The notes under the pieces were generated by a model, which made no database searches, was not told the origin of the DNA, and was given only the letters and a program-made list of their open reading frames with translations. Both the position numbers and the translations under genes were made by a program. Shown here piece by piece: positions 11,061 through 23,927 of a stretch of DNA of 64,000 nucleotides. The DNA comes from Marsupella aquatica (taxonomy: Eukaryota > Marchantiophyta): positions 17,856,001-17,920,000 of the forward strand of contig OZ316891.1 of assembly GCA_973895155.1 (NCBI GenBank). Reading direction: 5' to 3'. Numbering within the stretch: the stretch's first letter is position 1; every line of letters begins with the position of its first letter.

Positions 11061-14000
11061 TACAATTTTGAGATCATTGGGTTGGTTTTCTGGAAGTCTG
11101 AAGACTCTTATTGTACTTAATGACAGATGTTTATAACTTATAAAAATATTGCATTGCTTGGGTCATTGCTTGTTTGGAGATCAGAGTCTCGGGTGTCTGG
11201 AAGTCTGGGGACAAGGCTGTAGCTTGGCATATGAACAAACAGACCAATTATCTGTTCATCAGTTCTTTGTCTTTTCCAAAAGTCCGGTCTTTGTTTCGAG
11301 TGAGAACTTGACCAAGAGATATTACAGTAAGATCATATCCTCATCTCTAACACGCTGAGATCTGATTACAGGGGTATGTATAACCAGTCTATCTCGAATG
11401 CTTTGGTACCCCATGAACTAATTGAATTGAAATTACAATCAGGTACAATCTATGCGTGTCCCGTTCAACAATTAAGTACAAACAACAGCGGTCTGACGCT
11501 TTTGGATTGACAACACAGTGTCCAATGTCAAACTTGTCACGACGACAGTGAACTCAAGGACCATTGAACTGCATGCGGTCGAGGGTGGCAGCAGAAATTA
11601 GAGGTGGGGGCGGGGGGGGGGGCGCTCTTGTATTGTTTATTCTAGACACGATCGAGTGAGAGTAACTTTCGTGGGTCAGACATTCAGGAGGACAACTTCA
11701 AACGCATTAACTAGAGAGCCTTTCCCCCCATTTCATTTCTTTCAGTTGATCGTGGCAGACACTCGGTATAATCTACTCAAACCAATCCCACCGTAGCACC
11801 ATACAACGGAAGGCTAACAAGGAGTCTCATTGATTGAAAGTTTTATTACAGGAAGGAGGGTCATAAAGCTCACAATTCCATACCAGAGGAAGATGGTCAC
11901 ATTCTGGACCTTCAGGACCATTGTAGCGTAAGTCAAAGTTCAGGCTACCTAAGCGATCAAACCATGTGAAGAGAAAGTTCTATCTTTTGGATGCTAGACT
12001 TGAAGTAAGTAACTGCCAAGAATTTCCTCATGATTGTAAACCTTTCACAATCAATTGTGATGAAAGAACAGTAGTTTAGCCCGTTTAACCAAGCTACAAC
12101 TGTTCGAGATGGTCCACGCTGGTTGTAAGTAGTGCCACCTCTGAGCTTGGTCAGTCATCGTTAGTTGACAGTCCATAATGTTGTTCTCTAATTATGTAGA
12201 GCAGGAACAAGGTATGCGGCGGCTAGTTACTTACAACCCTCAAACTTCTTCCCCAATTGCCTTTACCACCACATAGTCTAAGATTGTAGTGTTGATCAGG
12301 GACCATCTCAACATCACTTCTTGCTCAAAAAGTAACTCAGTTACTTTGTACAAATGCTCACATCTTGGGACTGAAAAAATTCCTTGGTCCATCAGGGACT
12401 CCCTAGGTGAGACATGGTGGTCCATGGAGGCATCAACTTTTTCCCTGAAGCACTTTTCTTAACTTCTTATTCCTAGTTTTAAGGTTTGCCCACCCCTTCA
12501 TCTTTAGATAGAGACAATATGCCATTCAATGTCCATCTATGTGAAGTTGGACACAAATGACTTTCTAAGTTCCTAAAAGAAAAGCTTTTCCCATCTAATA
12601 TGGATTGCACTAAGTTTTGAGGAAATTGCAGCCCTCATACACCATAAGATTGGTCTTTGAAACCTCCACGGACCACTTTCCCCAAAGTTTAGGTTAATTA
12701 TGGACCCACATGGGAAGTTCATTCCTAAATTCCCGGATGCACTTGCAACCACATTAGCATGATTTGTCAACCAAATTTGACTATTTGTGTTGGAGCAAAG
12801 GCAAAGAAAAATAGTTAGACCTTGTAACTGTGAAAACAATGGAAAAATGAAAAGTAACATTTCAAGTAAAAAAAGAAAAGGGTAAAATAAGGGTGAAAGA
12901 AAATAATATTTGGATGAGTTGTGATTGATATATCAGTGTTTCTGGTAATCTGTTTCAATTTTCTATTTAATTCACACATTTTTAAGATAATGACAAGTAG
13001 GAAGAAACTCTTCAACTAGTCTAACATTTTTCAAGGTAATGTAAGAAAACCCAAGAAACTTTTCAACTTCTCTAACATTTACCAAGATAACTTAAGAAAC
13101 CTTTTGGCTACTATGAATAGAGGAGTAACAAGCAAAGGTAAGAAACACCATATTTTTCACTTATAAGTTAAGGGGATCAAACCCTAAAACATCGCACACG
13201 ATGTATGGTCCTCTATATAGTGACCCCCGACCAACCCCCCCCCCCCCACCAGGGTACTAAGGGAAACATTTTGCATGGAGAATTACCCTCAGTATTACCA
13301 GGATTTGGTTCGTTGATACAGCTCCCAGGAGAATGTACTCTTATTTGTCTTCAATGAAATTGTCCTAACTACGTTTAAACTTCACTTCATTTAGAATCCT
13401 CCATTTAATCTTTGTCCTCTCATCAATCTATTCAAATGTGCAACTCTTCATGGCTCCAAATAGTTCAATAAAACAAACTTACATAACCCAAGGGTCCTTG
13501 AACTAATTCTAATAGCTTGATATTCAATTATTTTAATAGTTTTGGAGATATGCTACAAGAGTAGGTGATCAAAGTGATAGTGAATTTTGGCCATTTTGGT
13601 TAAGTTTTTCATCACACATTGAGGAGGGATAAATTCCATTAGATTATTTTTCAATGTGTTAATATGAAATATTTTTGTTTGCATTTTCTTACTTCTCCTC
13701 CTTCTCTAGTTGCCTTGCAGGTGCAAAACTAAAATGTATTTTAGGACTCAGACTCATCAAGTTATGGACCCCAAACTCCCATGGGCCACCAAAATGTGGT
13801 GCGCAGGAGCAATGTGTCAAACATGGTGGTCTATCCTGGATTCAGTTTCAAGTTTTAGGAGTATATTTGGCAGATTCCACACAAATTCTACAAGAAAATT
13901 TAATCTTCCAAAATTGTCATTCTTGAGCCAAATATGGTCTTTTCATTCCCACTAGAGCAATCATGTTTCAAACAAACATATGCAGAGTATTACAGAATCT

Positions 14001-14451
14001 GAAACCCAGATGGATTGAGATGTTGTCCCTGCCCATCCCCATGGACTGCGTAAAGCAATTGCTACTTTTACACCAAAAAGAAAAAGGTACCAGTTACGGA
14101 TTGCATTTGACAACTTTGACTGTGTACCTTGCAGAGAAAGTAGTCAAGACGTCATCATCTTTTTAGAAAATCACCCCAATTCAGTGTAATGGCTAAGCAA
14201 TGTTGTCAGAGAAGAATAGGCTGAGCTTCTTTGTCTTGAAGCTCCGATCTTGCAAGCAAAATGGATCAATGAGATGAAATGTGTGATTGAAAACATTTGC
14301 GGCACTCCATTGCTCCCATATCACGGATTTGAGCATGCCACTTAAGAAATTTTCAAGTCGTCACTAAATTCATGAGTACATAAGACATTTTGAAAATGTG
14401 TGTGACATCTTGAAGACTTACTCTACAAGGTCGTCCAAGTAGTCAATTGTT
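11061..14451. other. Gene-poor AT-rich stretch
   Basis: No supported gene. A G-rich run lies near 11605-11622 and a long C run near 13236-13250. Open frames at 12573-12860 and 13675-13955 have no recognisable domain and biased composition. Confidence 0.5.
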
Positions 14452-14562
14452 AGCAACATAAACCTTACCTTTCCTTTAAACATTTTAATTTTTATAACTT
14501 TTGGGGGCCACAAAAACCCCGTGGCAGGGGGAACCAACAGAAGCAACATAAACCTTACCTTT
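14452..14562. repeat. 21-bp direct repeat flanking 69 bases
   Basis: AGCAACATAAACCTTACCTT plus a following T occurs at 14452-14472 and again, identically, at 14542-14562. The 69 bases between include a GGGGGCCAC..GTGGCAGGGGG motif that could form a stem. It could be a target-site-like duplication or a template slip. Confidence 0.85.
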
Positions 14563-15639
14563 GAAGTTGGCAGTTTGGATTGATTTATTTGAAGAGTTTT
14601 AGATCTTCGTTTGAGCTGAGTTTTACAGCATGATCTCTCATGTCCAATCTATGCCGCCTAACAAGTTTGAGAGTTTTTAGATCATTTGCTTCATTTTCCA
14701 TGAACACAAAGATGGTCAAATATTTTAAATCATGATTCCACTTTACGCTTGGAAATTTTCTTGTGAATCAACTAAAAACACGTGTTCCTGAGTAATTAAT
14801 GGCATGACATCTTGATGACTTTGAGGTTCAAGGTTGTCAAGTCACCAAGTTACCAAGGAGACCGGTTTGGTAATGTAACTGAAACCCACTGCAAACAGTT
14901 AGCATACGGTTTACATGCCACATTTCAGTCAAAAGTATAAACAATGTTATTTGAGTTAATTAATTTAAATCTTTTAACCAAGTCCATCCAAGCTTTGCCA
15001 GTCCATTTGGGCTCAAGAACCCTTTCCTCCCACGCGCCCCCACAGAAGTGACCATGGAAAAAGAAGAGTATTGCAAGGTGAGGAGAAAGTTTTAGTTTAT
15101 AAAGTATTTCCAAAAACCCCTTAGACTGTGATTTTAAAGTTTTTGTGCCAATTGTTTTTGTTTTAGTGGATTTAGGGACATTCTGACTACCTAAAATCCT
15201 TCATCACATGTTCAGATCGGAGGTTTCCCGGTGACTTGGGGCAATGTAAGTAATCTTGACATTCTTTAGCTCAAACTGTTTCCAGTGCGACAGATTAAAT
15301 GGTTCAAAATCTGCTACATTGTCCATCTAGTTGTGAGCCTAAATGGTCTAAATTTTTGAGGTCCAAAATAGCATGTACAGTTTGTGGTTGTAGGCCTGAC
15401 AAGGTCAATATCTGGCTTACATATGGTCTGTTTCTAGATGGTCAAGATGAACAAAATAGTACAGGAAGTTTTGTGGGAAAGACTTGGATATTATTGGCTC
15501 AATGGATATGCTTTGAGGGCTTTCTAAAGGTGTTTAGAAATCACCGATTGGAGTTTGTGGTGCAAAGGAATAAAATTTTGCGTTGTTCCCAATATTCTGG
15601 TGGAGCTTTGTGTTTGACAGTTACCCGGCCCTGAGCTCG
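14563..15639. other. No supported gene
   Basis: The 111-residue frame at 15299-15634 has no domain I recognise and its end runs into the dispersed repeat. Otherwise AT-rich unique-looking sequence. Confidence 0.45.
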
Positions 15640-15870
15640 GCCGTTCCCATGACCCAACCAGCTCCCAACGCTAGTCTAAGTCTTTTGTGTGCGCCACCAG
15701 CCCGGGCCACCAGCTCAGCGCATTGCCTTTGCTACTGAAACCCTTCATTGTCCACAAGTCTCCCCATACTTAATTAGTCCCCATTGGATGGCCATCCCAA
15801 AGGGTTGGATCATAGAGGAGCTCGGTGTTAGAGTCAGCAACACTAGAGCTAAGTGGTAGGGTACTAGTCA
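15640..15870 (+). repeat. Dispersed repeat copy 2 (pairs with 5870-6150)
   Basis: Shares ACCAGCTCCCAACGCTAGTC, TTTGTGTGCGCCACCAG, CATTGTCCACAAGTC and TTAGTCCCCATTGGATGGCC with 5870-6150 in the same order and direction. Similarity fades after the CACTAGAGCTAAGT block near 15855. No target duplication could be assigned. Confidence 0.65.
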
Positions 15871-16340
15871 AAATCTGCAACTTCTACTCTACCTTGAAAT
15901 GTCTTTATAAAGCATGTCCTGGGGGTAGAGCGGTCAATTGGTGATGGATAGGTACGAGGGGAAACCTAGGTTGCGCCTAAGGAAGGAGTTGTTCTGGATA
16001 AACAGTGGACGTCGGTTCTGGTTCCGGCTTATGCATCAGGAGGACCTATCACTGACCTACTTACCAATGTCTTTTCAGCTTGAGTTAGGATGCTAGACTT
16101 GGGGAGTTCTAGATCCTAAAGGGTTACTTACCAAGACGCTTGGTTGCTTGTGTAGACAGTGAGGACCGTTGAGTAGTGGTCGTGTTGAAGAGCAAGTGCG
16201 GCTTTGTATGGGAGGGGCCACTAGGGGTGCAAGGGGCACTTTGTTGCTTGCTTGGGTATTCTATGGAGGTGTTTGGGCACCAGGGGCACTTAGACGTGGG
16301 TGTTGGGATTGGTGAGGGCGCTGGGTGGCAAGGTCCACCA

Positions 16341-17349
16341 CTATGCCTCACGTAGACTCTCTCCAGTCTTGCGTTGAAACTCCTGGAGACCCTTCAACTT
16401 ATCGGTCCTCACACCCTGATAATTTTGCTTCAATATCCCAATGAACTCCACCATAGGGTTAAATGCTAGCGCAGCTCCAGTCCCTGCCACAATCACACCA
16501 AAAGGAGTAGCGGTGGATGCTGCTGGAGTGCTACTAGTGGATGGTGTACCACTCTGGCTTGTGCTAATAGAAGAAGCAACAGTTGTGGCAATGGGTTGGG
16601 CAGCCGCACTAGTGCCATAGGTGATGGACACATAATTAGATGACCCTCGGGGGTTTCACTTTTACAAAATGGCACATCACGTGCGACAAAGTATAGGGTC
16701 ATTTTATTGGTTCAAAGAGAAGACTTAAGAATTTTTTGAGAAGAACAATAGGGTCTTTAAATCAAATTTTGAGACCTATAAGAACATTAGGGTCCTTGTA
16801 ACCAAAATTTTGGAATTCCAACTTTATAGGGGTTGCAAAATAAATATTTTCTTATATTTTAGGGGGTCCGAGGCCTAAAACGTCATAGGTGATGGGGATG
16901 CATCCATATAGTGAGACCCCCGAGAGACAATCAATGCTGCCTCCATGCCTCAATCTCAACCAAATGAGCCTTCCAAAACTCATGGTAGTCATCCATGGGT
17001 GGCCCCTCCAAATGTTGAAATAATCCCTTTCATGCCATGAAAGGGATAAATAATGCACGGCATTACGCGATGTCTGCATATCGCACCACGTATCAAACTC
17101 CTGGTTGAAGTCATCTAGATCAATCGTGCCAACTGCACCAGAGTATTGTCGTGGGCCCTTTGTAGCCTCGTACATCTCTTCCATATCCCACAACAAAGGT
17201 GCAATCACCTGATGACAAGGAGAACTGGTCATAGAGTCCTTGTTAGAATCACTGTTTGAAGCTGCGCTACTGATTGCTACCAATATTGCTGGCAGAAACT
17301 GCATCCCACTCCGAGTGAAATTGGTCCGCCATCCGTCAGGTAGCCCCAT
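16341..17349 (-). pseudogene. Broken LTR-retrotransposon gag-like gene
   Basis: Two frames lie head to tail on the minus strand. The upstream one (17349-16852) contains PRQYSGAVGTIDLDDFNQEF, then DTWCDMQTSRN and SWHERDYFNIWRGHPW, which resembles the capsid region of plant gag proteins (a GTIDL..F..EFD.W core). The downstream one (16631-16341) contains LKGLQEFQRKTGESLREA, a typical gag phrase. A change of frame and intervening stops between them show it is broken. No protease, reverse transcriptase or LTR pair was found, so it is an isolated relic. The superfamily (Ty3 or copia) cannot be decided. Confidence 0.45.
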
Positions 17350-20300
17350 AGCACCAAAAATCCATGATGACCAATCACAAAATCGTAGCCATCAATCTAA
17401 TCTATGTGCTAACCCTAATTGGGCAATTTGTCCCTGCTAGCACCACAAGCACTCACCATGGTGTGTTGGGCATCACTCCAACATCACCATGAGAGAAATA
17501 CATAGCACAACTAGAGTATCCGGTTGCAAACTCAAATCACTCATATAGAATCAAACGCCCACACAAAACTAACATGGTGCGTAGGCAGGAAGCATGTGTG
17601 GAGAGAGTTCAACAACAAGAATGAATAAACAACAACTCTCCACACCAAGAGTGATCACAAACCGATCACACAATGTTCATAATATTCAATGTAGGGCCTT
17701 CATAATAGGCCTCAAGGATCCAATGTCAAATACCCAAGAATCTATTGCAAACGAGTTCAAACAGAGTATTTAGATAGATTCAGAAGTGCATAAAACCCCT
17801 AGGGACTCATTCCTTGGACATCAAATGTGGAAGGAAGCATGTACAATGCACCACATAAAAACTAGCTAGTTAGGCGGATGAGGGGAGGAATAGCTTTGGG
17901 ATGGGTGACCTCTCACTTGTCATTATGCACCAAATCTGGCACTCAAAATTGCAACACTTGCAGATTCTCCAAGAAATTCTCCTCACGTACTCGCCCGCTC
18001 CTGCTCCGCCCTCATGCCCCTCATCCCGAGTAACCATGAGTTGCCTCGAGGCCTCTAAACGTCGAGATGAGCCAAAGAGTGAGCCCTTCACGCCCGCAAC
18101 GCTTTGCTACGCCTGGGCTTAGTTCCAGGTCGACAACATTTGGTGGGCTGCCCGTCCTTGTTTCCTTCACAAAATATAGGGTGTTGTCGGTGCACGTTTT
18201 GAGCTTCCGCCGTCGACTTTGCTATGTATTTTGCAGCACTCGTGCCTATTTCTTCACAAAAATGCAAGTTCAGTTTGTTCTTGTACAGCCGGCGATCGAC
18301 ACTCTCAAAATGTGTCACATGGTTTAGAGTGTCTTCGATGTCGATTCATCAACATTCGCAACTACTTCCTTCACAAAAATGGCAGATTCACGTACGATGA
18401 CTATATAGGCATCGCCGACCAAAAAATGACTTCTTTCAAAATCAATTTCCTTCACATAACAGCCAACCAACGCATCTTGTACTTATCCGGCTCAATGAAC
18501 GTAGATTGAACATTCAACCTCCATAGAACACTGCCGCACCTTATTTGGTTGCAGCCAATCAATACAACTCAAACACATTGATCGACAACCAAGGAACACA
18601 AACCATTTGCATAACTGTCGACAAATTTGTGCATACACGCTACAGATCTGTCGAACCTCCAACTCTAGATCCGCTCAAGAATCAAACTCACACGACCTTA
18701 ACTTGGATCGACATACTAGCAATCCAATCAAGCAATACGATGCCCGATTCAAGATACCACAAACCGTCGCCAAACACCATCAAACTGGAAATCAAAGCTC
18801 TGTCCAACTGCAACAGAGTTTGAGCTACTTAGATCTTTCGATGTAATCTCAATTCGAACGAACCACGATCGACGCCAAAATGCACTCAATCCCGTCCGAT
18901 CCGATCACACACATATGTCGAGCCAACGCACCTTGCACTCAAGGAATCCACGCTACATAGAGAGAGCTCTCAGCCACCATAGCCACCACCCGAGCTCTCC
19001 TCTCCAAGGCTCAATATCAAAAGATAACCTTTCGATGCCTCACAAGAGAGACCTACCCTCTCACACAAACCTAGCAGAACCTTATTGGCTCATATAGCAC
19101 ACATACCAAACATACGAATCTAGATAGTACAATACACTCTAACACTACCTAGAATGATGTGACACTATCTACCTCCAGCGAAATCCAAGTACTAGCTGGA
19201 CGTTGTGAACTTTTCATCAATTTGGGTTAAGTTCTCCCGCTTTTCCTTGTTTAACTTCACTGGAAATGGGGGATGCAGGATTTGTGAGCAATCATCAACC
19301 ATGTGACTTGGAACTAAAATTGTTGAAAGGGCAAGCGTATGTTACTTGGAATGATTTTAATTCTAGAGCATTGGATGAACATGAGGCCAAAGCAGGATGG
19401 AGTTTCTCCAAAGTTGCTAGGAATAAAACCAGATTCATTAGTAAGTACGTGCAAAGGGTTTGACGGGAATGATTTGAGCTTTTGCAAAGCTGAACTTTAA
19501 ATGTGAGGCACATGAAGGGAAGTGGCAGAGTTTGCATACAAAAAAACTACCTTATCCACACCTGTTCACAATCATCATACGAGTGGAGACATGGTGCTCA
19601 TAAGAATTGATGGGTAGAGGAAAAGGTCCAGTCAAGCAGTCAAACACGTCCAACAAAGACTTGAGAGGCCACATTTGTGACATCCATTCTGCTGACACTA
19701 CTGTATGGATTGCACATCGAGCACGATGTAAAGTCATTTGAATGCTTGGTGGTGTTCAGGCCACATCCTTTCAGATGATTCTAGCATATGTGGCTATGCC
19801 GACCCTGGCTCACCTATGTTGTACAAAACTTATGAGACTAGCTGATAATTGATTCTGCAGAATCTTTATGGCACCAACGATCTTCACAAAAATGCCTTCA
19901 TCCACATTTGACCTTTTGTTGGGATGGATGCTACGCACACAGGTTGTCACACCAATGAATCGGTCACTAAGTGTGTTTTCTACCCATGAGACATAAAGTT
20001 CTTCAATTGTTAGTAATTGAGGGTACGTTCGGGCAAGGAGCAATGTGCACCATACTACATTTACAACGGACTAGTGCTAAGTGCGACTCACTATAAGTAT
20101 ATATTCCTCAGGCATAGTTTTTGTCCCGTCGCCTAAACTTACCCATACATGTTTGATTCCTCGATCAGTCCCGACTGAGGGACTTCTAAGCCTTGTGCTT
20201 GCTTGCCTTCCATCCCCGGATATGGGATGTGTCCGCCAACCTGAACTTGTGGCCTCTATCCAATCTGCACGCGGTGTGTACTGAGATGTTGCTCCTGGCT

Positions 20301-20594
20301 CAGCTTAATTTGCCAACCTGGATACGAGACAACATTATTGCACCCAACACATACAAAGTACAACATACAGCTAGTCTCAGTTTACACAAAGGAAATGGTG
20401 GGAAAAGACTTTACTTTTCAAACTTGGTATACATATACACATGGTTCCATCTTAGTTATCAGTCACTTTCATCAGTCAATCTGATCGGGAACCTGATATC
20501 AACTACCACCTCATCTCAAAGAGCCTGCCAAGTTGTGGTGCAAGAAAAAAAATTTGAGGGAGAACGTAACCCATGTTTTAAGGGAGAACGCAAC
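17350..20594. other. No supported gene
   Basis: Includes short frames without recognisable domains, for example 18545-18823 (Thr/Asn-rich), 19266-19463 and minus-strand 19810-20043 (contains LTIEELYVSWVENTLSDRFI). The last two could be fragments of a real gene or an old element, but I cannot name a family. Copies of a CTTCACAAAAT phrase recur at 18165-18375. Confidence 0.4.
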
Positions 20595-20875
20595 TCATGT
20601 TTTGTCCAGCTGGCTGGGTCCATGTCGAAATGCATCCTTGATGTCTGTGATCACTCTCTTCTTCTCCTCTTTAGAAAGCTTTGCCCATTCAACACCTCTA
20701 GGGAAGTTAGTGGCCACAATGTGCTTTATGGCGCTCTTAGCCCCTGTGTAAGCTAGCTTAGAAGGAATGCCATGGGCCTCTAAAAGAAGGATAGGGAGCT
20801 TCTTTCGCTCCTCCTCCTACTTCCACCGCTTCTCTCTGCTCTTTTGAATCTCATCCTTCTCCTCCCTTTCGAGTG
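20595..20875 (-). pseudogene. Fragment of a TnpA-like gene related to that of element C
   Basis: The minus-strand frame contains EERKKLPILLLEAHGIPSKL, then AYTGAKSAIKHIVATNF and EEKKRVITDIKDAFRHG. These align residue by residue with KKLPFIALETTGTPTELAYA and its continuation at 61165-60985 in element C. An in-frame TAG lies just before EEERKK, and the frame ends at 20595 after the DAFRHG block. It is a broken, truncated copy with no CACTA termini close by. Confidence 0.65.
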
Positions 20876-21623
20876 TTGCAACCAGATAAGGTACCCCTCA
20901 CAGATATCATGTATCAGTCGAAGATATCAGTGATTACAAATAGGATTGGAAGTGACTCAGCGAGGTCGCCAAGTTGTGGACTTAGAGTAAATTGAAGCCA
21001 TCATGTTTTGAAGGACTCGGCGAGGGTCACCAACTGTCGCTCAAAGTGAGTCATGCAATGAGGTCACTGAGTTGTGGATTTAGAGCATTGAAGCTATTAT
21101 TGAAGGACTTTGGTGAGGGTTGCCGAAGGGACTCAGTGAGGCCGCTGAAGGGATGTATGCGCTCGACAAGGATACAGACAAAGCTCAATTGGTATTAGTG
21201 ACTGATTACTTATATACCAGTTTACAACCTCCCTCTTTTTGTCTTTTTTTCTCTAGGGCCTGAGGAGAGAGGACATATATGCCAGAGGTACATATATGCA
21301 AGGGGTACACATTTTCTCCATCAATGGTCAAGGAAAACAGCCAATTGAATCCAACGACTTTTTTGTATATATTGGGATGAAGGACAACAAAAGACGAGAT
21401 CCCTTATTATAGTTGTAAATATATATACCACCATGACACTTTGGGTCACCAGGTATTTGTATCTTGGGACAGGCAAGGACAAAGAGACGGAAGGAAAGAG
21501 AGAAGTATTGTTCCTCAAGCCATCATCTCATTAATGTAGCTGGAGAGTTTGATTGGCTGGATTGGCCACAAATTCAGGACCAGCTACAGCATAAAATGAA
21601 GGTAAAAGAAATTCTGCTCATCT
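20876..21623. other. No supported gene
   Basis: Contains short imperfect repeats of a GACTCGGCGAGG..GCCAAGTTGTGGA type between 20955 and 21150. No coding evidence. Confidence 0.4.
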
Positions 21624-21702
21624 CCTCGTTGTCTCCACGCAAAATCGATCCTCGTTGTCTCCACGCGAAATCGTTTCCTCGTTGTCTCCACGCCAAATCG
21701 TC
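21624..21702. repeat. Three tandem 26-27-bp repeats
   Basis: CCTCGTTGTCTCCACGCAAA-type units start at 21624, 21650 and 21677, with one or two substitutions each. They lie inside a 168-residue open frame (21464-21970) that has no other support as a gene. Confidence 0.85.
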
Positions 21703-22396
21703 TCTTGTGCTCAAACTATTCTGTGGCGTTACTTTCAAGAGACTAGGTGCTATTGTCCTGCAATATCTACCAGGTCTAATACAATGTAACATCATGACAC
21801 TGTACATTTACTTTTTCAACCGTGCGTATGCATTGACTGTTTCAGAATGCAGCACATGTCAGGATGGGCAAGACGTAGAAAATCATGTACGCCTGCCTAG
21901 TCGGCCATCCCCGCAAAGAGAAGGAATAATCATAAGAGGAAGGCCTACAGTAGCTGCCCGCAGTGTGTAAGATACATGCAGATTAGATCTAACGGCGCTC
22001 AGATTGTACACATTAGCCTCAGAAAAACGTTTCTTGCCCTGCTAATGGCGACCACACTGTAACACAGTACAACGATCCAAAATTACTGGAAACCAGCCCC
22101 GAGCAAGATCAGGCTGGTAACTTCCAACAAAGAATGTGACCTTCGTTCATTGTGAAACTTGTAGCTCAAAACGAGTCGACTGCAACTTCGTCTGTGATCG
22201 ACAAGTTATAAATCACATGTCACAAAGTTTGGAGTATCAATCCAAATTATTTCGAATATTTTGCAGCTGGGGACTCACTGCAATGTTCACGACCCCGGAG
22301 CAAATCTGAAAACGCAATCTGTCGCCAACGCTTGATCATCGAGGCGGGAAGCTTGGCTTTACTGTTGTGAATATCTTACTCTTTGCTGCATTCAAG

Positions 22397-23927
22397 ATGG
22401 ACTCCCAGTCAGGATATAGAGAGCTCTCTCGATCTTGGCCATTTGGGGTGAACGACTCTAATTTCAACCGAGTTTCTGCCTTTTTCCTGATAATGTGTTC
22501 GGTTTGTTGCTCGTACTATTTTGCGTATGTCTGGCGAAGACCTGTGCGAGGACCGGTGGAGAAAGCAGGGCCGGCGCCTGAAGATCCTTCTAATGTGGCT
22601 GAAGCCAAGATGAATGCCGCCCTTGCTGCGCGCTCTCGGTGAGTGCCAAGAGTGTGTTCTCCTCTTCATTTCATGGGTTAGAGAAAATTAAACGGGGTTG
22701 ATCTGGGGTTCAGTTGGCCAAAAAGTCCCCCTAAGGATGAATTCCTGTACTTGGTGCATGTCCGGCCCCAAGCACGCGTGCTATCGGAAATGAGGTTATC
22801 ACCCGTTCTGTCGATCAGGTTGCTTTATAGAGGATCTGAAACATGCCTGGCAGGATTGATTAATTAGTACCCGACAGTGCTGAATGTCATTGCTTTGGAG
22901 AAAGATGAAAACCTTCGAATCCATCAGACATATATTTACTTGAATACTGGTGCGCATCTGCATATGAAGACAAACCACAAAAGCCACTCGTGAATGGAGC
23001 CGCCATTTGAAACGCCATTGCCTAAATAAAATTCTGTAGCTCGCTCCACAATAAGTCAACGGCCTGTGACGATAGTGGGACGCAAGCTAGAGGACCCCTC
23101 GGCGAAGCTTCAAGATGCACACAATTCATTGCACCTCCTCCCTAGCAGGTTCTAGCTTTGTCATTGAGCAGTCGTTTGACACAATCTCGGTGCATTTCAA
23201 ATGAAGGTGGGAAATTTGGTGCTGGATGTTTGATAGTGCCACAAGCCACCCGGCACAGAGGAGTTGACGTGTCTATCAAATCGCATTCCTGCTTTAGCTT
23301 TCGTCATAAACCTTTGGCATGCAGGTAATTGTGTGGTTCGAGGATTGGAAATTTCTTGACAATACTAAATTGAACTGTCGTTCTCCACTGTCTAGTTTAT
23401 TTACCTGACTTGACTTGCATCATCATTAATGCCACGTTTATTCGATCATTCATGATAGGCAGGAGGCTTTTGACAAATCTGGAGCAGAGGAAGAAGCAAG
23501 GAAGATAGCAGCCGAGCGAGCTGCAAGGAAGTCAGCAGAATTCACCAAGCCATGGCCTCGGCACCGCGGCAAGGGAGACAACCCACTTCACGTACGTATG
23601 GCACATTCTTCGTCACAGCATAAGTGGATATCCAATCGTTGCACGCAATTTCTTTTACGATAGATTGATTTGTTAGTTAGCACTTCATTGATTTATTGCA
23701 TTGCCATTGCACCGGGTTGTTAGACGCGAAATCAGCTCAAACGATGAAATATTTAAATTATGAAAACCAGTGTAGTCTTAAAGACCAGGATATTGGACCG
23801 GTTGGGTACGTGAAATGAGCTCCAAAGGTGAGGCATTATTGTAAAATCCACTGTATCCATAAAGACGACGATATTGGGTGGTTTGCAGTGGCAGGCAGGA
23901 TCAGCGACCCGGAGAGGCTTTACTTGA
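22397..23927 (+). CDS. Small single-pass membrane protein, possibly selenoprotein S/VIMP-like
   Basis: Three exons: 22397-22638, 23459-23591 and 23889-23927 (137 codons plus stop), all GT-AG with consistent phase. The start ATGGACTCC (context CAAG) begins MDSQSGYRELSRSWPF. One hydrophobic segment (about residues 34-52, AFFLIMCSVCCSYYFAYVW) is followed by a basic stretch and an Ala-rich charged helix. That helix has K-MNAAL-AA-RS-R, close to the VCP-interacting motif (R-x5-AA-x2-R), then EEEARKIAAERAARK. The end has RGKGDNPLH and WQAGSATRRGFT. Family knowledge: SELS/VIMP has a membrane segment, a VIM helix and a G/P-rich NPL tail, and acts in ER-associated degradation. The match is by layout and short motifs; no selenocysteine or tail cysteine is seen. 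It has a decayed paralogue at 9.4-10.6 kb. Confidence 0.55.

Noticed and set aside
15299-15634. 111-residue plus-strand frame
   Set aside because: No recognisable motif; its end overlaps a dispersed repeat.
17870-18330. Possible LTR upstream of the gag-like relic
   Set aside because: No second copy, no clear TG..CA ends and no primer-binding site could be seen.
21464-21970. 168-residue plus-strand frame
   Set aside because: Runs through a tandem nucleotide repeat, has no domain and no sign of conservation.
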